A DNA stretch of 54,974 bases, taken from positions 1 to 54,974 of the forward strand of contig JBMFKI010000009.1 of NCBI GenBank assembly GCA_049972525.1, in the 5' to 3' direction. The notes beneath the pieces were generated by a model. The model made no database searches. It had not been told where the DNA came from and saw only the letters and a list, made by a program, of their open reading frames with translations. A program made the translations under genes and the position numbers. The stretch is from JAVZLQ01 sp049972525 (GTDB taxonomy: Archaea > Thermoproteota > Bathyarchaeia > Bathyarchaeales > Bathycorpusculaceae). This document shows, in pieces, positions 26,475 through 34,699 of the stretch (positions are counted from its first letter, which is position 1; every line of letters begins with the position of its first letter).

Positions 26475-26587
26475 AAGGGCAGTCTAAAGCTAACATCGCT
26501 TTCCCCCATTTTTCCATTTTTAAGCGTTAAGTTTTAATTCATGTACACCCTAAACAGCAAGAATCACAATGCTAGAAGGCAGCAAAG

Positions 26588-27217
26588 TTGGCTATGGACA
26601 AGCTTAAAAAGCTATGGAAAAATGACTATTTCCAAACAGCATTAATGATTGTGTTGGTCATAATCATAGTTTTCGGGTTTTGGAGTGGAATGCAATATGC
26701 GTTAGGCACAGAATACCCAATGCTGGCAGTATCATCTGGAAGCATGTGCATGCTGCCTGGTCCGTACTGTGACGGGTGGTCTCACCCATTTGCACGAACA
26801 TTGCATGTTGGAGACCTAATAATCGTGCGGAAGGTAGACCCAGCGGACATTAATGCAAAGCCGTATCCATACGGCGACATCATTGTATTTCATCGAGGTA
26901 ACGATCTCATAGTTCACAGGGCGATAGATGAAACTGTCATAAATGGCAAAATTTACTTTACAACGAAGGGCGACGGAAATGACTACCCCGACGCGCAAAA
27001 AGTATCTCAAGATGATGTTGTTGGTAGAGTTATTTTTCGTATTCCGTGGCTTGGTCATGTAGCGCTTCTTATGCGCAGCTCATTTGCTACATTCATAATA
27101 ATAGCTATTATAATTCTACTCGTCCTTGAACTTATAATTCCAGTCATTGTTGGTGAAGAGGGCAAAAAGGCTGAAAATGCACAAAAGGAAAATGCAGAAA
27201 GGGCTTCCCAAACCTAA
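26588..27217 (+). CDS. signal peptidase I, archaeal/ER type (S26B)
   Basis: 209 residues. An N-terminal membrane helix (about 15-37) is followed by the catalytic Ser in S-S-G-S-M (residue 52) and the catalytic His in V-H-R-A-I (residue 110), then G-D-x-N-D near 130. A second membrane helix lies near 160-185, with a charged tail. A His in place of the bacterial Lys marks the ER/archaeal branch, which cuts signal peptides of secreted proteins such as the beta-helix protein. The TTG at 26588 is used here; an ATG two codons on (26594) is nearly equivalent. Confidence 0.9.
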   Translation: MAMDKLKKLWKNDYFQTALMIVLVIIIVFGFWSGMQYALGTEYPMLAVSSGSMCMLPGPYCDGWSHPFARTLHVGDLIIVRKVDPADINAKPYPYGDIIVFHRGNDLIVHRAIDETVINGKIYFTTKGDGNDYPDAQKVSQDDVVGRVIFRIPWLGHVALLMRSSFATFIIIAIIILLVLELIIPVIVGEEGKKAENAQKENAERASQT

Positions 27218-27220
27218 TGC

Positions 27221-27228
27221 TTTATAAA
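27221..27228 (+). promoter_or_regulatory. TATA box of the TBP gene
   Basis: tttataaa lies 37 bases before the ATG at 27265, which puts the transcript start near 27247 and leaves a short leader. Confidence 0.5.
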
Positions 27229-27264
27229 GGGTATTTAAGCACTTCAATATAAGAAGTGATACAT

Positions 27265-27825
27265 ATGCCTAAAGTTAAAGCTATTATAAACATTGAAAAC
27301 GTTGTTGCTTCAGCTACTCTGAATCAGAAGGTTGACTTGAACGCCGTCGTTAAGGGTTATCCAGGCGTTGAATATCGTCCAGAGCAGTTTCCGGGCTTGG
27401 TTTTCAGGCTTAAGCGACCCAAGACTGCAACTTTGATTTTTAATTCTGGCAAGATGGTTTGCACTGGTGCAAAATCGGAAAAGGAAGCTAGAAGCGCTGT
27501 TATGAAGGTTATAAAAGAGTTGAAGAAGGGCGGGATAATCATAATCAGCAAGCCTGAACTTCGAATACAAAACATTGTTGCATCCGCAAGCCTAGGCGGA
27601 ATGATAGATCTTGAGAAGGCAGCGTACACACTTGGGAAGACGATGTACGAGCCAGAGCAGTTTCCAGGATTGATCTATAGGATGGATGAACCGAAAGTCG
27701 TCATACTGTTGTTTGCAAGCGGTAAACTTGTATGCACAGGAGCAAAAAGAGAACAAGATGTTTATGACGCTGTTCACAAACTTCACGAAATTCTTGAACA
27801 GCAAGAACTAATATTTTACGAGTAA
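27265..27825 (+). CDS. tbp: TATA-box binding protein
   Basis: 186 residues made of two direct repeats of about 90 residues. Each holds the saddle motif P-E-Q-F-P-G-L and the F-x-S-G-K-[ML]-V-C-T-G-A-K block (first repeat near 50-70, second near 140-160). It binds TATA boxes and, with TFB, recruits RNA polymerase. The ATG at 27265 gives the normal M-P-K-V-K start; a GTG three codons earlier is less likely. The gene is single and complete. Confidence 0.97.
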   Translation: MPKVKAIINIENVVASATLNQKVDLNAVVKGYPGVEYRPEQFPGLVFRLKRPKTATLIFNSGKMVCTGAKSEKEARSAVMKVIKELKKGGIIIISKPELRIQNIVASASLGGMIDLEKAAYTLGKTMYEPEQFPGLIYRMDEPKVVILLFASGKLVCTGAKREQDVYDAVHKLHEILEQQELIFYE

Positions 27826-27844
27826 AACTCTCACAATTACCTTT

Positions 27845-28474
27845 TTATCCCTTTTTAATTTGCCTTAAGATTGTTTTTAATTGTTCCTCGTCAATTGCTT
27901 CAATCTCATGCAACTTTTCGGCTATTTCGCTGATTCTAATCAGCGAATGGAGCTTTATACCCGTTTTTTCAAGTCGCCCTTCTCCGCCTTCTTCCCTGTC
28001 AAGGAGCACAACAGCGTCTTTTACAATGCCGCCTTCAGAAGTTACAGCCTTTGCAGCCTTCTTTAATGATAAGCCAGTAGTGATCAAATCGTCAACAAGC
28101 AAAACGCGGTCTCCGGGCTTTATGACGCCTTCTATTCGTCTCTGTCTCCCATGTAGGCGAACTCCTTTGCGGACATATAGAAATGGTTTTTTAAGGTTGT
28201 AGGCCACTATTGAGGCGAATGGTATTCCAGCAACTGGTATTCCAGCGATTCTCTCAAAGTTTTCAGCCATTAGCTCCTTTCTTATAAATTCCACGTAGAA
28301 ATTGCATATTTTTTGAAAGGCATCTGGGAAGCTTGGAACAATTCGTAAATCTATGTAGTAAGGGCTTATTTTTCCACTTGTAAGCTTAAAGGCGCCGAAT
28401 TCAAAAGCGCCTATTTTATTCAAGATTCTGCAAATCTCGTCCTTTACGTACTCTTCGCCTTTCCCAATAGGCAA
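27845..28474 (-). CDS. pyrE: orotate phosphoribosyltransferase
   Basis: 209 residues. The PRPP-binding motif V-L-L-V-D-D-L-I-T-T-G-L-S lies near residue 123, and the catalytic loop with K-K-P-F-L-Y-V-R-K near 93. It makes OMP from orotate and PRPP in pyrimidine synthesis. The start is TTG; the gene begins 4 bases after the stop of the MBL gene, so the two are translated from one message. Confidence 0.92.
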   Translation of the reverse strand: MPIGKGEEYVKDEICRILNKIGAFEFGAFKLTSGKISPYYIDLRIVPSFPDAFQKICNFYVEFIRKELMAENFERIAGIPVAGIPFASIVAYNLKKPFLYVRKGVRLHGRQRRIEGVIKPGDRVLLVDDLITTGLSLKKAAKAVTSEGGIVKDAVVLLDREEGGEGRLEKTGIKLHSLIRISEIAEKLHEIEAIDEEQLKTILRQIKKG

Positions 28475-28478
28475 GGTT

Positions 28479-29171
28479 TCACGTCCTCTTTGAAACTTGG
28501 TAGATTTTGCCTACTTCTGGGATTAAACAATTAATTTTTGGCAGTTCCCGTTTTAGAATTTCTGCAAACTTTTTCTGATCTGCTGCTGAACCAGTGTGAT
28601 ATGGAACCGCAACTCTAGGTTTCGTTAGCCTCGCAATGTCAACTCCGGTTTGGGGGGATGTTCCAGGCGCAATGCCCACGGTGCAGAAGGCAAGGTCGAA
28701 CTTTTCCCTTTCGCCCAAAGCAGCCATTTCTGGAAATGGTAGGCTGTCAGCTGTATGGAATATTTTCACGCCATCCTCGCTTGTTATTATGAAGGACACT
28801 GGTGTTGCTGCTGGTGGGTGATTGGACTTTTCAACCTTTACTGGTACGTCGCCTATTTTGACTTCTGAGCCTATATGAACTTCGTTAAGCTTTTCCGCGG
28901 GAATAACATTACGTAATCTTCTTGCTGATGTTTGGTCAGCTGCAACTAGGCATCCTGTTTGTTTATGAATTTCGGAGATAAGCGATGGGTCAAAGTGGTC
29001 ATAATGTTCGTGACTTATTAGGACTGCATCAACTTTCCTGAAGTTTTTAGATTTCACGTCCACAGGGTCTATTACTAGAGTTTTAGACGGCGTCTTAATT
29101 GTTACTCCAGCGTAGTGGTTAAACCAGACAAACAAGATTTCGCTTTTTGAAGGAACCTGGTCGATTGACAT
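28479..29171 (-). CDS. MBL-fold hydrolase, UPF0173-like
   Basis: 230 residues. The metal motif is S-H-E-H-Y-D-H-F near residue 53, with later ligands near H-P-P-A-A (about 117), H-T-A-D-S (about 136) and P-Y-H-T-G-S (about 193). The family is related to lactonase-like enzymes such as UlaG, but its archaeal substrate is unknown. It is transcribed with pyrE, away from larA. Confidence 0.82.
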   Translation of the reverse strand: MSIDQVPSKSEILFVWFNHYAGVTIKTPSKTLVIDPVDVKSKNFRKVDAVLISHEHYDHFDPSLISEIHKQTGCLVAADQTSARRLRNVIPAEKLNEVHIGSEVKIGDVPVKVEKSNHPPAATPVSFIITSEDGVKIFHTADSLPFPEMAALGEREKFDLAFCTVGIAPGTSPQTGVDIARLTKPRVAVPYHTGSAADQKKFAEILKRELPKINCLIPEVGKIYQVSKRT

Positions 29172-29222
29172 ACGTTTTAATCCTCCATTCTAATAATTAT
29201 CTTCATCTTGTTTTAAAGAGCT

Positions 29223-29233
29223 TTGCTATACAA
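29223..29233. promoter_or_regulatory. TTGCTATACAA palindrome in the MBL/larA divergent promoter
   Basis: TTG and CAA flank CTATA, just after a TATA-like gttttaaag (29210-29218). The same nine bases are found after TATA-like boxes at 11031 and 43908. It could serve the rightward larA gene 84 bases on. Confidence 0.35.
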
Positions 29234-29316
29234 GGTCTTCATGTTGTTCGGATTATTGGTTGATAAAGGCTTAATAGCAGCTTTCTGTGTGTTTCAAATA
29301 TTCACAGTGAGGCTTC

Positions 29317-30591
29317 ATGGTTGACGTTTGGCTTCCCTACGGGAAAACTGAGGTTTGTGCAAGAATTCCAGCGCAGAACTTTTTAGGTGTAATAGAACCG
29401 AAAGAGAAACAAGGTGTGTCAGATGCGAGAGCTGAAATTGAAAGGGCTTTAAGAGAGCCAATCAACTCGAAAAGGCTCAGCGAAATCGTAAAGTCCGAAC
29501 ATAAAGTGGCTATCGTTGTTGATGATGCTACGAGACCTGCGCCCAGCCACCTGATGGTTCCACCGCTTCTTGATGAACTGAATGTTGCAGGCGTTAAGGA
29601 TGAAAACGTCACCATTATTTTCGGGTGCGGCGCACATAGAGCCGTCACGCAAGAGGAGGCTGCTCAACTTTTAGGTGATGCTGTTCTCAAGCGTGTAAAA
29701 GTAATAAGTCATGATTGTAAGGCAAAGGATCTTGTTTATGTTGGAACAACAAGAACTTACGGGACAAAAGTGTATCTGAATCGAGTTTTTGCTGAGGCTG
29801 ATGTGAAAATATTGACTGGTGATATAGGCTTTCATTGTTATGCTGGTTATGGTGGTGGGAGAAAAAGTGTTTTGCCTGGGGTTGCAGGTGAGGAGACAAT
29901 TAAGCATAACCATGCGATGCTTTTAAATCCAAATTCGAGAACTGGCGTTTTAAATGGGAATCCAATTCACGAGGATATGGTTGAAGCAGCCAGATTAGCT
30001 AAAGTTGACTTCATCTTGAACGTTGTGTGTAATTGTAAAGGTGATGTTATCAAGGCTTTCGCTGGAGATCTGGGGCAAGCCTTCCTTGAAGGTGTTAAAC
30101 TTGTTGATGAGATGTATCGCGTTTCAGTGAATCGCAGAGCAGACATCGTTATCGTAAGTCCAGGAGGGCACCCAGCAGATGTTAACCTTTTCCAAGCCTA
30201 CAAGGGTGTTGATGGAGCCTTAGAAATTGTTAAGCGTGCGGGCGTCATTGTTTTGGTTGCTGAATGCCCAGAGGGTCATGGAAACCAAGTCTTCTACGAC
30301 TGGATGGTTAGGTTTGGCGATTTGAAGACTGTTGAAAGGGAGATTAAGCGCAACTTTGTTTTAGGGGGACACAAAGCCTACTATCTGCTTAAGGCTCTGC
30401 AGAAAGTTCAGATAATTCTAGTTTCAATAATGCCAGACTATTATGCCACAAACATTTTCAAGCTGAAAACTGCAAGAGGTGTAAACGACGCTTTAGGCGA
30501 AGCTTTCCGCATTGTGGGGAAGAATGCCAAAGTTTGGGTTATGTCCTATGGAAACTTTACGCTGCCAGAAGTTAAAACAAGTGAAGAGTAA
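29317..30591 (+). CDS. larA: nickel-pincer lactate racemase family protein
   Basis: 424 residues, normal LarA length. The cofactor and catalytic residues can be placed: His107 in G-C-G-A-H-R, His173 in G-F-H-C-Y, Lys183 in G-G-G-R-K-S (the lysine that binds the pincer cofactor), and His199 in K-H-N-H. These are one position off the Lactobacillus enzyme (108, 174, 184, 200). LarA uses a nickel-pincer nucleotide to racemise or epimerise 2-hydroxyacids. The substrate need not be lactate. No larB, larC or larE gene is nearby, so the cofactor must be made from elsewhere in the genome. Confidence 0.9.
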   Translation: MVDVWLPYGKTEVCARIPAQNFLGVIEPKEKQGVSDARAEIERALREPINSKRLSEIVKSEHKVAIVVDDATRPAPSHLMVPPLLDELNVAGVKDENVTIIFGCGAHRAVTQEEAAQLLGDAVLKRVKVISHDCKAKDLVYVGTTRTYGTKVYLNRVFAEADVKILTGDIGFHCYAGYGGGRKSVLPGVAGEETIKHNHAMLLNPNSRTGVLNGNPIHEDMVEAARLAKVDFILNVVCNCKGDVIKAFAGDLGQAFLEGVKLVDEMYRVSVNRRADIVIVSPGGHPADVNLFQAYKGVDGALEIVKRAGVIVLVAECPEGHGNQVFYDWMVRFGDLKTVEREIKRNFVLGGHKAYYLLKALQKVQIILVSIMPDYYATNIFKLKTARGVNDALGEAFRIVGKNAKVWVMSYGNFTLPEVKTSEE

Positions 30592-30658
30592 AACTGATCA
30601 AAAGCGGTTAAATATTAAAACTGTTTATTCTTTCCAAGTCACATAAGGAGACGAAAGC

Positions 30659-31153
30659 ATGCAAAAAACTTTCGCACTGCGGAAATTCACGCTGAATGAC
30701 TTGCAGCATGTTATGCACATAAACCGCGTGTGCCTTCCAGAAAATTATACAGACTTTTTCTTCATCGACCTGCATCGAAGGTTTCCAGAAACATTCATAG
30801 TGGCTGAGGAAAATGGCGAAATTGTTGGTTACATAATGTGTCGCATAGAATTCGGCTTATCAGACTTCGGCTTTAGCGGTCTTATAAAGAAAGGACATAT
30901 AGTTTCCGTCGCCGTCATGCCCGAGCATAGGAGAAAGGGAATTGGGCAAGCTTTAATAGCTGATGCTTTGAATGGCATGCGCTCCTATGGGGCTAAACAA
31001 TGCTTTTTAGAAGTCAGAGTAACCAACGACCCGGCGATTAATCTTTACACGAAGCTCGGCTTTAAGGTTACACGTACAATACGCGGTTATTATGCCGACG
31101 GCGAAGATGCCTATGTCATGAGTAAAGAAATTCCGAAGAAGTCAAGTAGCTAA
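30659..31153 (+). CDS. Ard1/RimI-type protein N-terminal acetyltransferase
   Basis: 164 residues, a complete GNAT domain. The acetyl-CoA loop is R-R-K-G-I-G-Q-A-L near residue 94, the N-D-P-A-I-N-L-Y-T-K-L-G-F block follows near 125, and E-x-Y at the substrate end is replaced by P-E-N-Y near 28. This pattern is that of the archaeal NatA-like enzyme, which acetylates nascent protein N termini. Ribosome site AGGAG 9 bases before the ATG. Confidence 0.85.
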   Translation: MQKTFALRKFTLNDLQHVMHINRVCLPENYTDFFFIDLHRRFPETFIVAEENGEIVGYIMCRIEFGLSDFGFSGLIKKGHIVSVAVMPEHRRKGIGQALIADALNGMRSYGAKQCFLEVRVTNDPAINLYTKLGFKVTRTIRGYYADGEDAYVMSKEIPKKSSS

Positions 31154-31599
31154 ATTTTCGTGCACTCTGCCTTTTCACTCACATAACTTATCGCTTGAAG
31201 CACAGTTTTTGCAAATCCCAACAAACCTAAAAGAACCGCAAACATAAGGAAAAAGCGTATGTCCAAAACAAAGTTTACGTTTTGGAAACTTCCACCTACA
31301 AGTCCGCCGTTTAATGAAATAAGTAAATATCCAATTATGAATAATTCTTTGGCAGCAGCGAAAAAGTATTGGAAAATTGTTCCGGAAGCAAATTCGCCTA
31401 TAATCATTAAGGTTATGTAAATAGCAACGAATGTTTCAACAGTTTCCTTTAAGCCTGGAACAATGCTTGCCACTGGAGCTACAAGTATCCATACAACAAA
31501 GTATAATGCATAGAAGATAACGCCCTTTATTGTTGCTTTTAAGGCTTTGAATGCTACATTTCGAATTTTTTCTTTGATGCTGCTGCTTTTTTTAGCCAA
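31150..31599 (-). CDS. membrane protein, unknown (unit gene 3)
   Basis: 149 residues with a basic N terminus of about 15 residues and four hydrophobic segments (about 18-40, 45-70, 70-95, 105-135). I do not recognise it. It overlaps the upstream gene by 8 bases and ends 4 bases inside the convergent acetyltransferase gene. It is the third gene of a unit of unknown membrane proteins. Confidence 0.6.
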   Translation of the reverse strand: MAKKSSSIKEKIRNVAFKALKATIKGVIFYALYFVVWILVAPVASIVPGLKETVETFVAIYITLMIIGEFASGTIFQYFFAAAKELFIIGYLLISLNGGLVGGSFQNVNFVLDIRFFLMFAVLLGLLGFAKTVLQAISYVSEKAECTKI

Positions 31600-32389
31600 A
31601 GTTTATTTTCCCCAAATTAAAGGTAAATATTGATGTTTGAAGGTAAACTTCGAAACGTCCACTTGAAGGAATTTCTGTGTTTTTAACGTAAAATTCAGCA
31701 TATTTGCTGTAGATTGTGTGGCTTGGCGCCTCAATTGTGATTTGTTCTTGCTTTACAAGAGTGTTTTCGGAATTATAAATGCGGATTGTGAGGTTTCCAG
31801 TGATGTCAAAAAAGGCATGGTTTTCAAAGTTCACTGGTATCTTTATTAGCGTGTGTGTTCTGTTAACTGCAATGTATTCTGGTTCTCCTAGGCTTAAGTT
31901 GTATAATGGTGCTCCCCACGGAATTGTGATGTTTGTTGATGCTCTGAACGGAACTGTTTCTGCAATGCTCATGCTCACCGCTTCATACAGTATAAGCGTT
32001 GTGTCATTAAAGGTGAAAGTGGAACTTTTCTGAAATAGGTCTGTAATGTTTACGGTTATGTTGTGATTTATCGTAATCGCCGTTTTTCGGTTTATTGTCG
32101 GTATAAACGTGTTTCCGCGTGTTATTGTTAAACCTTTCATGTCAGAAATTTCCGTTGTCACATTGAAAAAGCCTATGTTGAAAAGTCCCATATTTTCAAC
32201 AGTTATCGGCACGGAAAGAACCATTTCATTTTCTTTCGTCAGTGTTGTTGGCATTTGCATTTCACCAAAACTGAAGTGCACATCCTTCACGAAGGAGTAA
32301 ACTGCAGAAACAGTGAAGGCTAATAGAAGAATCCAGAATAATGCTGCGGCTATGGTTACCATTCGAATTGCTACTTTCATCGAAGCCAC
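31592..32389 (-). CDS. single-pass exported protein with beta repeats, unknown (unit gene 2)
   Basis: 265 residues. One N-terminal membrane helix (about 10-35) anchors a long outside domain that looks like two related beta units, each with V-P-[IV]-x-[VF]-E-N and N-x-T sites, in the manner of LEA2 or immunoglobulin-like folds. Function unknown. The ATG start is followed by a basic leader. It is translated in overlap with the four-helix membrane protein downstream, so the two may form a complex. Confidence 0.6.
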   Translation of the reverse strand: MASMKVAIRMVTIAAALFWILLLAFTVSAVYSFVKDVHFSFGEMQMPTTLTKENEMVLSVPITVENMGLFNIGFFNVTTEISDMKGLTITRGNTFIPTINRKTAITINHNITVNITDLFQKSSTFTFNDTTLILYEAVSMSIAETVPFRASTNITIPWGAPLYNLSLGEPEYIAVNRTHTLIKIPVNFENHAFFDITGNLTIRIYNSENTLVKQEQITIEAPSHTIYSKYAEFYVKNTEIPSSGRFEVYLQTSIFTFNLGKINFG

Positions 32390-32416
32390 CTTCCCTAAGT
32401 AAATTTGGATGAACTT

Positions 32417-32887
32417 TCAGCTGTTTGCTGCCCGCTGTTGCTGCTCGCTTTCTTGATTTCCTTCAACTTGTTGCTGTGCAGCTTGCTCCGGAGGTATGAC
32501 AATCATTTGCGGCTCTGGTGATTCCGCTTCCTCTTCCTCTTTCACATTCTCCTCTTTATGCGCGTGCTTTTGCTGGGCATTTAGTGGCTTTTGGGGAGCA
32601 ACTGCTATTGCTTCAGCCTTTGGAATGTTTGTTAGTAGTGTGACTCCGCGTATTGTTACTAGTGAACCTATCCATCCCATTACGCCTAGGTACATTATGC
32701 GTATGCATGCGGCAATTAGTGGACCTAAAGCTTCGCCAAACATTTGCGTGAAGTCTCCTGACGGAAGCTGGAGATTTTGTGTTAGGAAGCTCCATGCGCT
32801 TATGAAGGTGAATATAAGCAGTGCTACGCCTACCATTAAGACGATTGTTCCTGAAAGGGTTATTTTGTCTTTGAAGTTCTTTGGCAT
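32417..32887 (-). CDS. two-helix membrane protein with acidic/Gln-rich tail (unit gene 1)
   Basis: 156 residues. Two membrane helices (about 10-35 and 50-80) are followed by a tail of about 70 residues, very rich in Glu, Gln and Pro (E-E-E-E-A-E and Q-Q-Q runs), that is likely disordered and cytoplasmic. Unknown family. It is the first gene of the three-gene unit; a TATA-like gatttaatatt lies about 40 bases before it. Confidence 0.6.
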   Translation of the reverse strand: MPKNFKDKITLSGTIVLMVGVALLIFTFISAWSFLTQNLQLPSGDFTQMFGEALGPLIAACIRIMYLGVMGWIGSLVTIRGVTLLTNIPKAEAIAVAPQKPLNAQQKHAHKEENVKEEEEAESPEPQMIVIPPEQAAQQQVEGNQESEQQQRAANS

Positions 32888-33001
32888 GTTTTTGCCTCGA
32901 TTATCTTTCGCCTACTTTGAATATTAAATCTTCCTATACTATAAACAGAATCGTCTGTAACTATCAAAAATCAGAAACAAAAATAACAGAAAAATGGCGA
33001 G

Positions 33002-33610
33002 TTATGACGAGGACAAGCCAAGTTTTTGGTAAATTTTCTGCTTGTTTTCCTCAACTTTCTTCTGAACATCCATAAACAAATTGTTTCCATGAGAATCTAT
33101 TGCAACGGCTAATGGACCGAAATCTTCAACTTCAAAAACCCATAACGCTTCAGGTGTGCCTAAATCAAGCCATTCAACGCCTTTAACGTTTTTTATGGCC
33201 TTTGCAGCTAGAATTGCAGCTCCACCTGTGAATGCTCCGTAGATGGCACCATACTTCGCCATGGCGTCTGTTGTTTTCTTCCCCATTCCACCCTTTCCTA
33301 TGACAACACGCACTTTGAAGTTCTTTATGAACTCATCTTCGAATATGTCCATACGTGTACTTGTTGTAGGTCCAGCGGCTACGGCGACCCACTTGGCTCC
33401 TTCCTTGCTGACAACTGGTCCACAGTGGAATACCGCCAACCCTTCAAGATTTATTGGAAGCTTCTTTCCTTCCTTAAAGTATTCTAGGGCTCTTCTATGA
33501 GCTTGGTCTCGTGCCGTTACCATTGTCCCAGTTATGTAGACTACATCGTTCACCTTAAGTTTCCTTATTTCCTCCTCTGAAATTGGAGTTTTAAGATGGT
33601 ACACTACCAT
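33002..33610 (-). CDS. fumarate hydratase class I, beta (C-terminal) subunit
   Basis: 203 residues. This is the C-terminal domain of two-subunit class I fumarase, with T-G-T-M-V-T-A-R-D-x-A-H near residue 30, the substrate segment G-P-T-T-S-x-R-M near 80, and G-K-G-G-M-G near 105. With the alpha subunit it hydrates fumarate to malate using a 4Fe-4S cluster. The ATG at 33610 is chosen because AGGTGA lies 5 bases before it, inside the end of the alpha gene; a GTG three codons earlier overlaps that site. Tartrate dehydratase has the same architecture and cannot be excluded. Confidence 0.88.
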   Translation of the reverse strand: MVVYHLKTPISEEEIRKLKVNDVVYITGTMVTARDQAHRRALEYFKEGKKLPINLEGLAVFHCGPVVSKEGAKWVAVAAGPTTSTRMDIFEDEFIKNFKVRVVIGKGGMGKKTTDAMAKYGAIYGAFTGGAAILAAKAIKNVKGVEWLDLGTPEALWVFEVEDFGPLAVAIDSHGNNLFMDVQKKVEENKQKIYQKLGLSSS

Positions 33611-33615
33611 TTTCT

Positions 33616-34497
33616 TCACCTCACATTTTTATGGGTTAAATATTCCACTTTTCCATTGCTGTCTATGCGTGCAGAGGCACGTCTTGCAGCCCAACAGTTA
33701 AATGCAACTGCCGCTGGGAATGATGCTGGATGCCTGAACGCATAGTCAATGTGTACGCCTAAAACCGTTGTTTTTCCACCTAAGCCCATTGGTCCAATTC
33801 CAGTCATGTTCACCGCCTCAAAGATTTCTTCTTCAAGCTTGGCGATTTCAGGGTTTGAATTATGTTCACCTAATGGCCTTAAAAGTGCCTTCTTTGCAAT
33901 GGTCATCGCTATATCTGATCCTCCTCCGACAGCCACACCTAAAATGTTCGGCGGGCATGGTTGTGCACCTGCCTTAATTACAGCGTCCACAACGAATTTT
34001 TTAAGTCCTTTAATGCCTTCTCCTGGCACAAGCATGCCGGTTACGCATACGTTTTCCGAGCCTCCTCCCTTCGGCATAACTGTTAGTTCTAGATTGTCTC
34101 CGGGAACGATTTCCCAGTGGATGAACGGTATGTATCTTCCAGTGTTGTCTCCGCTGTTTTTTTGGGTGAATGGGTCAACGGAGTTTGGTCTCAAGGGTAT
34201 TTCTTTTGTAGCTTTTTTTGTGGCGTTTACTAATGCTTGTTCAATCTTGTCAAGGTTTTTTACGTCCGCACCCGCTTTTGCATAAAATATTATTGTTCCA
34301 GTGTCTTGGCATATTGGTGCCTTATATTTTTCGGCTAGTTCAATGTTGTCCAGTATTGCCCTTAACTGTGTTTTTCCAGCTTCGCTTGTTTCTTCATTGT
34401 ACGCCCTTTTTAACGCTTTTTTAACGTCTTCTGGGAGATATATCGATGCTTGTTTAAGAAGGTTGAAGGCGACTTCCTCAACAATTTTTGTTTCCAA
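33616..34497 (-). CDS. fumarate hydratase class I, alpha (N-terminal) subunit
   Basis: 293 residues. Three Cys expected to hold the 4Fe-4S cluster are in I-C-Q-D-T-G (near 60), N-V-C-V-T-G (near 150) and Q-P-C-P-P-N (near 190). The domain is complete and sits directly before its partner subunit, 5 bases apart. TTG start with GAGGG 8 bases upstream. The pair gives one step of a tricarboxylic-acid route that also includes the PEPCK in this window. It is divergent from radA. Confidence 0.88.
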   Translation of the reverse strand: METKIVEEVAFNLLKQASIYLPEDVKKALKRAYNEETSEAGKTQLRAILDNIELAEKYKAPICQDTGTIIFYAKAGADVKNLDKIEQALVNATKKATKEIPLRPNSVDPFTQKNSGDNTGRYIPFIHWEIVPGDNLELTVMPKGGGSENVCVTGMLVPGEGIKGLKKFVVDAVIKAGAQPCPPNILGVAVGGGSDIAMTIAKKALLRPLGEHNSNPEIAKLEEEIFEAVNMTGIGPMGLGGKTTVLGVHIDYAFRHPASFPAAVAFNCWAARRASARIDSNGKVEYLTHKNVR

Positions 34498-34699
34498 AGG
34501 CTTTCCCTCTCTTTTTCACTTGACGGTTTTATTGAAAGCTTCGCATACTTATGCTTTCCCATGCTGTAACGCAAATTTGCATATCAAACGCCCTTTCACT
34601 TTAACCCATCTCTCCAGGGACTATTTGCGCTTACTCTTCGAGTGTTTTAAATATGGCTTGAACTAACTTGTCTCACAGAATTACGAGAGGTGCACTGAA

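Noticed and set aside
33749..34285. A 178-codon frame opposite the fumarase alpha gene
   Set aside because: The fumarase subunit has all cluster Cys in the minus frame; the opposite frame is its codon shadow.
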